A stretch of 48,447 nucleotides of DNA from a virus: IMG/VR virus record IMGVR_UViG_3300044982_000085, positions 1 through 48,447 of that record; one strand, 5' to 3'. The position numbers and the translations under genes are program-made. Position 1 is the stretch's first letter; the number at the start of each line of letters is the position of its first letter. A model generated the notes under the pieces. The model was not told where the DNA came from. It searched no databases and worked only from the letters and a program-made list of their open reading frames with translations. This document shows, one piece after another, positions 7,573 to 16,603 of the stretch.

Positions 7573-8308
7573 CGCCGGCATTGATCTGTGGTACCAGCGT
7601 CAGCTCGATGCATCGATTGCCAACATGCAATCCAGCTTGGTGTTTTGGATCACCGCCGCGTGGCGCGCATCGGGCCTGGCGGAAGATGCGACACCGACGC
7701 AGGATCTGTTGAAAGCGTTCCTCAAGCTGTCGCGTCGATGGCAAAAGGCGTTCGATGTGCTCGGCGACACCTTATCCAAACGCTTCGCCGAGCGCGTGTT
7801 GGCCGCTAGTGACGGCTCCCTGCACTCCTCGCTGCGCGTGCGCGGCATGACGGTCAAATTCACCATGACCGAGGATATGCGCATCGCCTACCAAGCCGTG
7901 CAGGCGGAGCAAGTCGGGCTTATCCGCTCCATTGCTTCGGAGCATCTGGTCGAGGTGCAAGGGCTCGTCATGCGCTCAGTAGCGCGTGGCCGGGATCTGG
8001 GTTATCTTACCGACCAATTGAAGGTGCGTTACGGCATCACTCAACGCAGGGCGGCGACGATCGCCCGCGACCAGAACAACAAGGCGACGAGCGTTCTACA
8101 AGCTACGCGTCAGCAGGGACTGGGTTTTGTCGAGGGTATCTGGCGTCACTCCCACGCAGGGAAAGTGCCGCGCCCCTCGCACGTTGCGGCAAACGGGGTA
8201 CGTTTCCGGCTCGACAAGGGTCTCTATCTCGACGGCAAATGGGTTATGCCGGGCGAGGAGATCAATTGCCGATGCGGATGGCAACCAGTAATCCCCGGGA
8301 TTGATTGA
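7490..8308 (+). CDS. Minor head protein (phage Mu gpF-like head morphogenesis)
   Basis: 272 residues; ATG 7490 with GAGGAAG upstream, starting inside the portal gene. C-terminal half has ITQRRAATIARDQNNKAT, then WRHSHAG...RPSHVAANG and ENCRCGW-type ending (EINCRCGWQPV), the pattern of the Mu-F/SPP1 gp7 family with His/Cys motif. Usually a few copies bound to the portal inside the capsid. Position directly after portal supports it. Confidence 0.85.
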   Translation: MSSRPQLKRREIAPNLPTQRVLPQVRANAGIDLWYQRQLDASIANMQSSLVFWITAAWRASGLAEDATPTQDLLKAFLKLSRRWQKAFDVLGDTLSKRFAERVLAASDGSLHSSLRVRGMTVKFTMTEDMRIAYQAVQAEQVGLIRSIASEHLVEVQGLVMRSVARGRDLGYLTDQLKVRYGITQRRAATIARDQNNKATSVLQATRQQGLGFVEGIWRHSHAGKVPRPSHVAANGVRFRLDKGLYLDGKWVMPGEEINCRCGWQPVIPGID

Positions 8309-8313
8309 CCGAT

Positions 8314-9906
8314 ATGCCAATCAAGTCATGCACCCTCCCCGACGGTGGCTCAGGCTACAAGTGGGGGGATTCAGGGCACTGCTACTCAGACCGCAAGGAT
8401 GCTGAGCGCCAAGCCGCCGCTGCACACGCCAATGGCTTCACCGGTGACGAACCCGTCAGCATGCTGCTGGGCGGCGCCAAAGTCCCCAATCGTGCCGCCG
8501 ATCGCATGGCCATTGACCGCGCCACGGTACGTACGCGCGACATTGACGGCCGGATGCACGTGGAGATCACGCCGATCAGCAAGGCGAACGTGTGCCCCTA
8601 CTACGGCCGCGAGATCCCCTTTGCTGAGAATTTCGGCCTCGACCCCGACAAGACCTACATGTTGCTGCGCGATCCGGTGGAGCTGGCCAAAGCCGCCCCG
8701 ACGTCCAACAATATCCAGCTCCTCTGCATCCATACCCCCGTGTCGCCTACCGATACGAAAAAGGAAGTGGTCGTCGGGTGCCTCGGCGAGACCGCGACCT
8801 TTACCCCGCCCTACCTCACCAACTCGCTATCTGTCTGGGATGCCGACGCCATTACCGGCATCGAGGATGGGTCGCAACGCGAATTGTCTTGCTCGTATCG
8901 CTACGTGCCGGACATGACCCCAGGCGTTTACGAAGGCGTCCATTACGACGGGCGCATGACTGAAATTGCCTTCAACCACGTGGCCCTTGTTCCCAAGGGT
9001 CGCGCCGGCCCTGATGTTCTAGTCGGGGACTCTCAACCTGTGGAGCTCCAAACCATGAAACGTAGCCAAAAGGTCGCGGTGTCAGCCGCCCTTAGCGCAT
9101 ATCTGCGGCCTGCCCTGGCCACGGACAGCGTGCCCCAGGTCCGCGCCATTACGCGCGGTGATTACACGGTCGCTCAGCTTGTTGCCGACGCTGCTCGGGT
9201 TTTCCCGGGCAAGGTCGACGAAGCGGCCCTCACCAAGCTGCTCAACTTCGCCCGCGACGAAGCGGAAGATCTGCCGGAGAAGCCCGAAGGCGGTGCCAAC
9301 AAGCCGGGCGGCAAAGCGGACGACGAGGAGGAAGATGACGACATGTCGGCCGAGGATCGGCGCAAGGCGCGTGACGCCAAGCGTGCTCGCGATCGCAAGG
9401 CGCATGACGGCGAATCCGAGGAGGAGCGCGAGGATCGCGAAAAGGCGCAGGATGCCGAGTGGGAAGAAAAGGACAAGGCACGCGATGCCAAACGTGCGGC
9501 CGATGCTCGCCGCCGCGGACGTGACAGCGAAACCGAGGAAGAGCGCAAGGAGCGTGAAGCCAACGACCGCAAGGCATCGGATAAGGCCATCGCTCGTGCC
9601 GTGGACGCCGCACGCACCGAGTTCGCCAACGATCAGGCCGCGCTGCGCAACGCTGAAAAGCTCGTGCACCCGCTGGTCGGTGAGTTGTCGGGCATGAAGT
9701 CGGCCGAGGAAGTGTTCCGCTTCGCGCTGGACTCCGATGGCGTCGACACTGCTGGCATCCACGCAAGCGCCCTCCCCGCCCTTGTCGCGATGCAGCTCAA
9801 GCTGCGCAGCGCCAACGTCGGCACCCCCACAACCATCGCGATGGACGCGGCATCAATCAATACCTTTGATGCGATGTTCCCGAATCGCCTCAAGGTAGGA
9901 GCATAA
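8314..9906 (+). CDS. Prohead protease fused to scaffold-like domain (DUF2213)
   Basis: About 530 residues from ATG 8314 (TTG 8305 possible, overlapping the previous stop). N-terminal 230 residues match the DUF2213 prohead protease pattern, with [10 protein letters not shown] and [10 protein letters not shown] as candidate His and Ser regions and [15 protein letters not shown] near its end. The middle is extremely charged (Asp/Glu/Arg/Lys repeats, about residues 330-440) and likely coiled-coil, then a compact C-terminal piece. This is the classic protease-scaffold layout: the scaffold guides capsid assembly and is degraded before packaging. Confidence 0.85.
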   Translation: MPIKSCTLPDGGSGYKWGDSGHCYSDRKDAERQAAAAHANGFTGDEPVSMLLGGAKVPNRAADRMAIDRATVRTRDIDGRMHVEITPISKANVCPYYGREIPFAENFGLDPDKTYMLLRDPVELAKAAPTSNNIQLLCIHTPVSPTDTKKEVVVGCLGETATFTPPYLTNSLSVWDADAITGIEDGSQRELSCSYRYVPDMTPGVYEGVHYDGRMTEIAFNHVALVPKGRAGPDVLVGDSQPVELQTMKRSQKVAVSAALSAYLRPALATDSVPQVRAITRGDYTVAQLVADAARVFPGKVDEAALTKLLNFARDEAEDLPEKPEGGANKPGGKADDEEEDDDMSAEDRRKARDAKRARDRKAHDGESEEEREDREKAQDAEWEEKDKARDAKRAADARRRGRDSETEEERKEREANDRKASDKAIARAVDAARTEFANDQAALRNAEKLVHPLVGELSGMKSAEEVFRFALDSDGVDTAGIHASALPALVAMQLKLRSANVGTPTTIAMDAASINTFDAMFPNRLKVGA

Positions 9907-9910
9907 TCCC

Positions 9911-10615
9911 ATGAGTCAGATTCCTGGCTTTCAGCAGAACGTCAACATCACCCCGGCCCCGGCCGTCGAGGGCGATTTCGCCACGACCAACGAGCGCATG
10001 TCGGCCGTTGCTGGCCCGGGTGCGTTCGTCGCTGCGGCGACTGTCGGTTGCAACACCGGCCGCTTCGCATGGGCCGACGCTACCGGCACGTTCCTCAGCA
10101 ACACCGGCACGGGCCTGCCCATCGGCTTTGTGCATCGTGACTTGCAGGGTTCGCTTTACAACCTGCTCGCCAACGCCGGCACCAACATCCCGCCGGGCTA
10201 CCCCGTCACCGCCTTCACGCAGGGCGATTTCTGGGCACGCTTCCCGGGTGGCGCAACCCGCGGCCAGAAGGTTTTCGCCTCGCTGGCTGACGGTTCGTGC
10301 CTGGCCGATACGGCCGGCGCCACGGTGTCCGGTGCGGTTGTCACCGGTGCTATTGCGGCCACCACGCTGACGGTCTCGGCAGTGACCTCCGGCACGCTGG
10401 TCGTCGGCATGGAGCTCACCGGTCCGAACGTCGCACCGGGCACCGTGATCACCGGGCTGGGTACCGGCACCGGCGGCACGGGTACGTACACGGTCAACGT
10501 GTCACAGACGGCAGCATCCGGCACCATCACCGGCGGCGGCTACATCGAGACGAAATGGGTAGTCGAACAGACTTGCAATCCCAATGAGCTCGCCAAAATC
10601 TCCAGCTGGGGCTAA
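9911..10615 (+). CDS. Capsid cement/decoration protein with an inserted beta domain
   Basis: 234 residues between scaffold and capsid genes. Residues 1-135 and the last 30 resemble phage structural cement proteins ([34 protein letters not shown]). Residues about 140-205 form an extra Thr/Gly/Val-rich unit with [20 protein letters not shown] and [13 protein letters not shown]. This cassette recurs in unrelated phage structural proteins and probably decorates the surface. Cement proteins stabilise expanded capsids. Confidence 0.7.
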   Translation: MSQIPGFQQNVNITPAPAVEGDFATTNERMSAVAGPGAFVAAATVGCNTGRFAWADATGTFLSNTGTGLPIGFVHRDLQGSLYNLLANAGTNIPPGYPVTAFTQGDFWARFPGGATRGQKVFASLADGSCLADTAGATVSGAVVTGAIAATTLTVSAVTSGTLVVGMELTGPNVAPGTVITGLGTGTGGTGTYTVNVSQTAASGTITGGGYIETKWVVEQTCNPNELAKISSWG

Positions 10616-10621
10616 GCCGAT

Positions 10622-11662
10622 ATGAAACCGAACATTCAGCAACACCTGGCCATTTTGGCAAACGACTACGGCGTGCACCCCGGCGACGTGCGGGACTACA
10701 TGCCGGCCAGCCGGGCCGAGCGCGGCGTTCTCTTCGGAATGGACGCCGTGCAGCCTGGCACCATCACCACCGCAAACAGCGCCATCCCGGGCTACCTCAC
10801 CAACTACCTTAGCCCCAAGGCGATCACGGTGCTCGTGTCGCCGATGAAGGCGGAGGCGATCGTGGGTGCGGAAAAGATTGGTGATTGGACCACCGCTACC
10901 GCGGAGTTCCCGATCATCGAGAGCGTGGGCGAGACGTCGGCTTACGGCGATTTCAGCAACAACGGCGAGAGCAACACCAACGTCAACTGGGTGAACCGTC
11001 AGTCGTTCCACTTCCAAACCAACACGGAATGGGGCGCTCAGCAGTTGGCACGTGCGGGCGCGGGTCGCATTGATCTGGCCGAGCGTCTGAACATCGCCTC
11101 GATGCTGTCACTCAATAAGTACAGCAACTTGGTGGCGTTCTTTGGCGTAGCGGGCCTGAACAACTTTGGCCTGCTCAACGACCCGTCCCTGTCCGCTCCG
11201 ATCGCTCCGGCGACCAAGGCGGCCGGCGGCGTGACGTGGGCCGTGGCCACCGCTGCGGAAGTCTACGCGGACATTCTCAGCATCTTCGCTCAGCTGGTCA
11301 GCCAGTCGGGCGGCGTGCTGGAGATGGACGCAGCGATGACCCTGGCGATGTCCCCGACCATCGCGGTCAATCTGAACAAGACGAACATCTACAACGTCAA
11401 CGTCATGGTTCAGTTGAAGACCAACTTCCCGAACCTGCGAGTGGAAACCGCCGTCGAGTATGCGACGACCGGTGGCCAGCTGGTGCAGATGATCGTGAAC
11501 GAAGTCGAAGGCCAGAAGACCGCCAGCGTGGCGTTCACCGAGAAGATGCGTGCTTTCCCGGTGATCACCCGTTCGTCGAGCTGGAAACAGAAGAAAATGG
11601 CCGGTTCGTGGGGCACGATCATCTTCATGCCTCTCGCCATCGCGGCCATGCTGGGCGTCTAA
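10622..11662 (+). CDS. Major capsid protein (DUF2184 type)
   Basis: 346 residues, normal for the family. Pattern GYLTNYLSPKAITVLVSPMKAE near the N-terminus, GDFSNNGESNTNVNWV in the extended-loop region and MRAFPVITRSSSWKQKKMAGSWG at the end match DUF2184 capsid proteins with the HK97 fold. A hairpin terminator follows 18 bases after the stop, as expected for the most highly expressed gene. Confidence 0.9.
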   Translation: MKPNIQQHLAILANDYGVHPGDVRDYMPASRAERGVLFGMDAVQPGTITTANSAIPGYLTNYLSPKAITVLVSPMKAEAIVGAEKIGDWTTATAEFPIIESVGETSAYGDFSNNGESNTNVNWVNRQSFHFQTNTEWGAQQLARAGAGRIDLAERLNIASMLSLNKYSNLVAFFGVAGLNNFGLLNDPSLSAPIAPATKAAGGVTWAVATAAEVYADILSIFAQLVSQSGGVLEMDAAMTLAMSPTIAVNLNKTNIYNVNVMVQLKTNFPNLRVETAVEYATTGGQLVQMIVNEVEGQKTASVAFTEKMRAFPVITRSSSWKQKKMAGSWGTIIFMPLAIAAMLGV

Positions 11663-11680
11663 CGCCAATCGTAAAGGGAT

Positions 11681-11706
11681 GCCCCGCCGCTTGGCGGGGC
11701 GTTCTT
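11681..11706 (+). terminator. Hairpin terminator after capsid gene
   Basis: Perfect 8-bp stem GCCCCGCC/GGCGGGGC (11681-11688, 11693-11700) with GCTT loop, followed by GTTCTT. The T tract is short, so read-through into the neck genes is likely. Confidence 0.7.
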
Positions 11707-11737
11707 ACCCTGCCCCATCATCTACGGAGACACTCTC

Positions 11738-12076
11738 ATGGCTAAGGTCGCCACTGTTGCCTGCAAGCTGCCCAACGGTTTGCGCATTTCCCTCCCAAGC
11801 GGCGATGTTGTGTTGCTGGGTGCCCAGCACAAAGACGCCCGTTTCGGCTATGGCTTCACCGCGGTGAATGCTGACGAGTTCCAAGCGTGGTTCGATCAGA
11901 AAAAGGCCGAGAAGTACGAACCGGTCATGAAAGAGCTTATCTTCGTCTCGACGGCTCCCAAGGAAGCCGAGGCGCAGGCCAAGGAAAAGGAAAATGTTCC
12001 TTCCGGTTTCGAAGGCGTCGACGGTGCCAAGCCTGGCCCGGGCGTCGAGAAAGCCAACGAAAAAGACCCGGACTGA
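11738..12076 (+). CDS. Small structural-region protein, function unknown
   Basis: 112 residues, ATG with GGAGA upstream. N-terminal 70 residues are a compact alpha/beta-looking domain (KLPNGLRISLPSGDVVLLG), the tail is Lys/Glu/Pro-rich and probably disordered. Lies between capsid and neck genes; possibly a minor head or head-tail protein. Confidence 0.7.
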   Translation: MAKVATVACKLPNGLRISLPSGDVVLLGAQHKDARFGYGFTAVNADEFQAWFDQKKAEKYEPVMKELIFVSTAPKEAEAQAKEKENVPSGFEGVDGAKPGPGVEKANEKDPD

Positions 12077-12079
12077 TCC

Positions 12080-12556
12080 ATGACCACGGGCGTTGTCATC
12101 TTCAACCCTAGCGTGTTCGCGCAGCGCTTCCCCGAGTTCGCCTCGGTCGATCCGCTGTTGCTGGCCGACTATTTTGGGGAGGCAACGCTCTACCTCAACA
12201 ACACCATATGCAGCCCCGTCTCGCAGATTGAACAACGCGCGCCGCTCCTCAACCTCGTGGTCGCCCACATTGCGGCTTTGTACGCGTTGAAGGCGGACGG
12301 CACGACACCGCAATCCACGTTGGTGGGTCGCATCAACTCCGCCACAGAGGGTAGCGTCAGCGTAGGCACCGACATGGGGCCGCCGTCTGCTAGCGCCGCA
12401 TGGTGGGATCAAACCAAGTATGGCGCGCAGTTCTGGCAGTTGACCATGCCGTTGCGCACGATGCGCTACGTACCGGGCACCTCCTCGCCTGGCTTGCCGC
12501 CCTACGGCTTCATCATCGGCCCCGGGTACCCGCCGCGGGGGCAGCTCGACCCATGA
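12080..12556 (+). CDS. Head completion/adaptor protein (DUF4054-like)
   Basis: 158 residues. Opening [21 protein letters not shown] and the [18 protein letters not shown] segment with [16 protein letters not shown] match DUF4054 neck proteins. They act as the connector between portal and tail. It overlaps the next gene by ATGA. Confidence 0.8.
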   Translation: MTTGVVIFNPSVFAQRFPEFASVDPLLLADYFGEATLYLNNTICSPVSQIEQRAPLLNLVVAHIAALYALKADGTTPQSTLVGRINSATEGSVSVGTDMGPPSASAAWWDQTKYGAQFWQLTMPLRTMRYVPGTSSPGLPPYGFIIGPGYPPRGQLDP

Positions 12557-13071
12557 TCAAGGGCGGCGAAAAGATGAATGCGTTTCTCGACAACTTGCTC
12601 AAGCGAGTGGCGGGAGACGGCAAAGGCCCGGTGACACGCGTCGGTTTTATCGACGGCGCAACCTACCCTGACGGCACCAGCGTGGCCCAGGTCGCCGCGT
12701 GGAATGAATACGGCAACCCCGGCCAGAACCGGCCGCCGCGTCCGTTCTTTCGCAACATGATCTCCGCCAATGCACCGGGCTGGGGCGTGCTCGCTAAAAA
12801 GTGCCTCGCGGCATCGAACCTCGATGGCAAGAAAGCGCTCGACATGATGGGCGAGGTCATGGCTGGCCAGTTGCAGCAATCGATCCGTGACTTTACGAAT
12901 CCTGCATTGGCCAAGTCGACCATTTTGGCGCGCGCAGCCGGAGCGAAGCACGGCGAGATCGAAAACGCCTCTATCGGCAAACCCTTGATCGCTACGGCGC
13001 ACATGATCGGTTCTGTTAGCCACGATGTGGGCTACGTGCTTGAGACTTTTAGCCGGGAGGATGTCCTCTAA
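12553..13071 (+). CDS. Tail completion/neck protein (HK97 gp10-like)
   Basis: 172 residues from ATG 12553 (ATGA overlap); ATG 12574 is an alternative. The signature [23 protein letters not shown] is the typical glycine/proline strand of gp10-like and virion-morphogenesis proteins. Order in the neck cluster agrees. Confidence 0.75.
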   Translation: MIKGGEKMNAFLDNLLKRVAGDGKGPVTRVGFIDGATYPDGTSVAQVAAWNEYGNPGQNRPPRPFFRNMISANAPGWGVLAKKCLAASNLDGKKALDMMGEVMAGQLQQSIRDFTNPALAKSTILARAAGAKHGEIENASIGKPLIATAHMIGSVSHDVGYVLETFSREDVL

Positions 13072-13448
13072 TGGATCTCCACGGAATCGTGCGTGGCGCT
13101 ATCGGCGCGGTGAATCCCGAGATCCTTTGCTCCATCCAGCAGAGCACCGGGTACACGAAAAATGCCGCGTTCGAACAGGTGCCGAGCTACGCCGCACCGG
13201 TCAACAACGTGTCGATCCAGAAGCAAGCCACGACCGCGGCGGATCTGCGCCACCTCGACGCGCTGAACATCCAAGGCAATCTGTGCACTGTCTACCTCGA
13301 GGGTGCGCAGTATCCGGTGGAGCGCATTACACAGACCGGCGGCGATCTCTTCACTTTCAACGGACAAACCTGGCTTGTCGTTGCGGTGCTGGAGATGTGG
13401 GCCGATTGGTGCAAGCTGGTCCTTTGCCAGCAGAAGAACCCCGCATGA
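13071..13448 (+). CDS. Neck/tail protein, function unknown
   Basis: 125 residues, start overlaps the previous stop (TAATG). Beta-rich small domain with LEGAQYPVERITQTGGDLF and TWLVVAVLEMW. Conserved position between the gp10-like protein and the tail terminator candidate suggests a head-tail joining or stopper role. Confidence 0.65.
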   Translation: MDLHGIVRGAIGAVNPEILCSIQQSTGYTKNAAFEQVPSYAAPVNNVSIQKQATTAADLRHLDALNIQGNLCTVYLEGAQYPVERITQTGGDLFTFNGQTWLVVAVLEMWADWCKLVLCQQKNPA

Positions 13449-13981
13449 GCCTGGCCCCCTCCATCACGCAGCAGCAGTTGCTGACCTCGCTGGGTAATTA
13501 CATCCTCGGCGTTGCGCTGGCTGGCACCTCCGTGATCGTCGGGCAAGTGAACCGCACGCCCACGCCGTTGAATCTCTTTGTGGTCATGACCGTGCTTACC
13601 CTCCCGCAGCAAGGCATGCCGAGCACGACCCGGACCAATCCAGTGGGCGATTCCAACACCGGCAGCGAGAATTACCGCGCCGCGACGCGCTGGCACATGC
13701 AGATCGATTGCTATGGCGACCAGGCCGGGGAAAACGCCCAGCTCATATCGAAAATGTTCAAGACGAATTATGCTTGCCTTGCGTTGGCGTCGAGCGGGGT
13801 GGACATGGCGCCGTTGTACGCGACGGAGCCGCGAAACCTCCAGTTCATCAACGGGGAACAGCAGTACGAACGCCGTTTCAGTTTTGAGCTGGTGGGGCAG
13901 TACAACCCAATTATCTCGGTCCCGTTGGAGTTCGCCAACGAACTGGTGATCAACGCGGAATCTGTGGAGTCGCTCGCATGA
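13445..13981 (+). CDS. Tail terminator-like protein (LIC_12616 family)
   Basis: 178 residues from ATG 13445 (ATGA overlap). Contains RWHMQIDCYGDQAGENAQLIS and FINGEQQYERRFSFELVGQYNP, typical for LIC_12616-family phage neck proteins. It probably caps the tail tube/sheath before joining the head. Confidence 0.75.
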   Translation: MSLAPSITQQQLLTSLGNYILGVALAGTSVIVGQVNRTPTPLNLFVVMTVLTLPQQGMPSTTRTNPVGDSNTGSENYRAATRWHMQIDCYGDQAGENAQLISKMFKTNYACLALASSGVDMAPLYATEPRNLQFINGEQQYERRFSFELVGQYNPIISVPLEFANELVINAESVESLA

Positions 13982-14024
13982 ATACCCGTAATCCTACCCT
14001 CTCGCCGATGTTGGAGCTTCTACC

Positions 14025-15515
14025 ATGACCACGCAGTCGATCCCTATTGAACAGCTCGTCAGTGGTACGCCCAGCGTGCTGCCGGCGGGGGGCGGCAACA
14101 TCAACCAGCTTAACGGTCTGTTGTTGTCCCAAGATCCCGCGACCCCGCAGGGTGTCGTAACGCCGTGGTCCAGCGCCGCAGCCATCGGTGCCTTCTACGG
14201 TCTCGCCTCCCCTGAATATGAGGCCGCGGGCTTCTATTTCGGCGGTCCTGCCGGTGCGCGTTCGCTTCCGCAACAGCTGCTGATCGCGGCGTACAACCCC
14301 GCCCCAGTGGCCGGCTTCCTACGTAGCGCCCAGGTGTCGAGCATGACGCTGGCCGAGCTGCAGGCGTTGAGTGGTGTGCTAACCATCATCTTTGCCGGCG
14401 TGTCCAATACCTCTTCAAGCATCAGCCTGGCCGGCGCTACCAGCTTCACCAATGCAGCCGCGCTGATCCTAGCAGGCTTCACCACGCCTGCCTTCGGGGT
14501 CACTTACGATACGCAGCGCGGATGCTTCCTCTTTACCAGCACGGCGACGGGCGCCACCGAGACCGCAACCTATGCCTCCGGGTCACTTGCGGCTGGCCTG
14601 TTGCTGACCGCCGCCACCGGCGCCACGATCTCACAGGGTGCCGCAGCGGCCACGCCGGCCACCGCGATGCCGGCGATTGTCGCCATCAACCAGTCGTGGG
14701 CGGGGTTCACCACCACCTTCGAGCCAGTGTTGACGGACAAAGAGGCATTCAGTGCATGGACCAACAGCACAAACAAGCGTTACGGTTACTTCGGCTTTGA
14801 CAGCGACGTGAACGCGCTGATCGCTAACACCACCGAGACGTGGATGTACGCGGTCACCCAGGCCAATGAAAACGGCACGTGCGCCATCTTCGGCAACGCC
14901 ACCCACGCTGCCGCGGCGATGGGCTGGATGGCCTCGCTCAATTTCACGCTAAAGAACGGTCGCGCCACGCTGTTTGCGCGAGACTTCGCTGGTCTGATCC
15001 CGAGTTGCAGCAACGGTGAGCAATCGCTGATTCTGACCGCCAACGGCTACAACTTCTACGGCCTATACAGCGGCTTCAATGGGCAGTACATGTTGCTGCA
15101 GAACGGCCAAGTCTCGGGCGTCTACAACTTCATGGACTCCTACGTTCAGCAGATCCAGCTCAATCAGAGTTTGATTGCGGCCATGGTCGAACTGCTGATG
15201 ACCGCCGGCTTTATTCCGTACAACGCCGACGGTTACAACATGATCAGCGAAGCGGCCCAAGGCCCGATCGCGGCGGCGCTGAATTTCGGCACCATCGTGG
15301 CCGGCGTCACGCTGTCCGCGGCGCAGATTCAGGAAATCATCGCGATCATCGGAACGGACGTCTCGGCCGCGATCCAGGCGCAAGGCTGGTATCTGCAAAT
15401 CGTGGATGCCGCGCCGAGCACCCGATCGACCCGCAGCAGCCCGCCCATGACACTGCTCTACTGCGATGGTGAGAGCATCCAGTCGATTCAGTTCGCATCC
15501 ATCAACATTCAGTAA
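14025..15515 (+). CDS. Contractile tail sheath (DUF3383)
   Basis: 496 residues. Start SIPIEQLVSGTPSVLPAGGG and repeated alternating loop/strand structure, a middle segment AFSAWTNSTNKRYGYFGFDSD and the C-terminus APSTRSTRSSPPMTLLYCDG match DUF3383 sheath proteins. It defines the phage as contractile-tailed. Followed directly by the tube gene. Confidence 0.88.
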   Translation: MTTQSIPIEQLVSGTPSVLPAGGGNINQLNGLLLSQDPATPQGVVTPWSSAAAIGAFYGLASPEYEAAGFYFGGPAGARSLPQQLLIAAYNPAPVAGFLRSAQVSSMTLAELQALSGVLTIIFAGVSNTSSSISLAGATSFTNAAALILAGFTTPAFGVTYDTQRGCFLFTSTATGATETATYASGSLAAGLLLTAATGATISQGAAAATPATAMPAIVAINQSWAGFTTTFEPVLTDKEAFSAWTNSTNKRYGYFGFDSDVNALIANTTETWMYAVTQANENGTCAIFGNATHAAAAMGWMASLNFTLKNGRATLFARDFAGLIPSCSNGEQSLILTANGYNFYGLYSGFNGQYMLLQNGQVSGVYNFMDSYVQQIQLNQSLIAAMVELLMTAGFIPYNADGYNMISEAAQGPIAAALNFGTIVAGVTLSAAQIQEIIAIIGTDVSAAIQAQGWYLQIVDAAPSTRSTRSSPPMTLLYCDGESIQSIQFASINIQ

Positions 15516-15528
15516 CTGGAGAGAGCCC

Positions 15529-15960
15529 ATGTCATCGCTTACCTCGGCCTCGGCCAGTTTCCTCCTCACGCTAGCCCCGGCGTTCCCCATCGCGCAAAAG
15601 CTGCAGGGATGGGATACCGACGACCAATTTGTCGTGGCCAGTGTCAAGCGCACCCAAAGCAAAATGGGCGCTGACGGTCAGTTCCACGCCGGCTTCATCT
15701 ATGAGCCGTACGAAATGGACCTGTCGATTTTGCCCGACAGCCCCAGCGTGCTGGTATTCGACGGCTGGGATCAGTACCAGCAGCTGATTCAGGACGTGCT
15801 CTACGCGACGGCCTCGATCAGTCTGCCGGCGGTCGGCAAACGCTACATCTGCACGCGAGGCGTGCTCGACACTAACTCCATCGTGCCCGGTGCGAAAAAG
15901 ATCCTCGAAGTGCAGAAATACAAAATCACGTGGGGCAGCATTGTGCCGGTGGCCCTGTAA
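15529..15960 (+). CDS. Tail tube protein
   Basis: 143 residues, ATG 15529 preceded by GGAGAGAG. Beta-rich with WDTDDQFVVASVKRTQSKMGADG and VQKYKITWGSIVPVAL. Position straight after the sheath and length fit the tube subunit. Overlaps the chaperone gene (TAATG). Confidence 0.8.
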   Translation: MSSLTSASASFLLTLAPAFPIAQKLQGWDTDDQFVVASVKRTQSKMGADGQFHAGFIYEPYEMDLSILPDSPSVLVFDGWDQYQQLIQDVLYATASISLPAVGKRYICTRGVLDTNSIVPGAKKILEVQKYKITWGSIVPVAL

Positions 15961-16430
15961 TGAGCACCGGTCGCAAAACACTGATCTACCGGGCAACGGA
16001 TCGCCGTGATGAGGGGAAAAAATTCCTCATCACGGAAAAGGATTCCTACGACGCCGAGATGTGGGCCATGCGCGCGTTTTGTGCCATGGCCAACGCGGAT
16101 ATTCCGATCCCGGCCAATATCCGCACGATGGGCGCGGTGGGGGCTATCGGCATGATGATGGGCTTCGTTGAAAAGCTGAAATTTGACGATGCAAAAATCC
16201 TGCTCGACGACATGTTCACATGCGTGCAGTTCGTCCCCGATGAAACGAAGATGAGCGCCGACGGCGATGGGGTGTATGCACGTGCGCTAATCGCCAGCGA
16301 TATCCAGGAGGTGACCACGCGGTTCAAGCTGCGCAAGGCCATCTTTGAGCTCCACGCGGATTTTATCATCGCCGCCATTCAATCGACACTAGCGGATCAG
16401 CAAGTGGCGGCGAACACGTCCGCGGGCTGA
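15960..16430 (+). CDS. Tail assembly chaperone, short (G-like) product
   Basis: 156 residues between tube and tape measure, where phages encode their G/GT-type tape-measure chaperones. Mainly helical with LIASDIQEVTTRFKLRKAIF near the end. A second open frame in -1 phase overlaps its last 82 bases and continues to 16603, so ribosomes slipping by -1 would make an extended protein. Confidence 0.75.
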   Translation: MSTGRKTLIYRATDRRDEGKKFLITEKDSYDAEMWAMRAFCAMANADIPIPANIRTMGAVGAIGMMMGFVEKLKFDDAKILLDDMFTCVQFVPDETKMSADGDGVYARALIASDIQEVTTRFKLRKAIFELHADFIIAAIQSTLADQQVAANTSAG

Positions 16431-16603
16431 TCGAGTATGAAAACATCCCCAAATCCATCGGCACGATCGTTACCTCCAAACTCGCGACGCTCCATGAACT
16501 GAAAACTGTCTACGGCTTAGAGGACATGTGGGATTTCTTGGAAATTATCGCCGTGAACACCCACAATCAGATCATGGTCAATAAACACCGGGAGGCGAAA
16601 TGA
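16349..16603 (+). CDS. Tail assembly chaperone, -1 frameshift extension (T-like)
   Basis: Frame open from 16349 to TGA 16603, in -1 phase to the upstream gene, with no ATG/GTG/TTG start before its conserved part. The translated segment includes LATLHELKTVYGLEDMWDFL and AVNTHNQIMVNKHREAK, resembling the downstream part of tail chaperones. Candidate slip sites are T TTT ATC (16361-16367) and GCG GGC TGA at the end of the first frame; neither is a perfect X-XXY-YYZ heptamer. Expression by frameshift is inferred. Confidence 0.6.
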   Translation, partial: APRGFYHRRHSIDTSGSASGGEHVRGLIEYENIPKSIGTIVTSKLATLHELKTVYGLEDMWDFLEIIAVNTHNQIMVNKHREAK

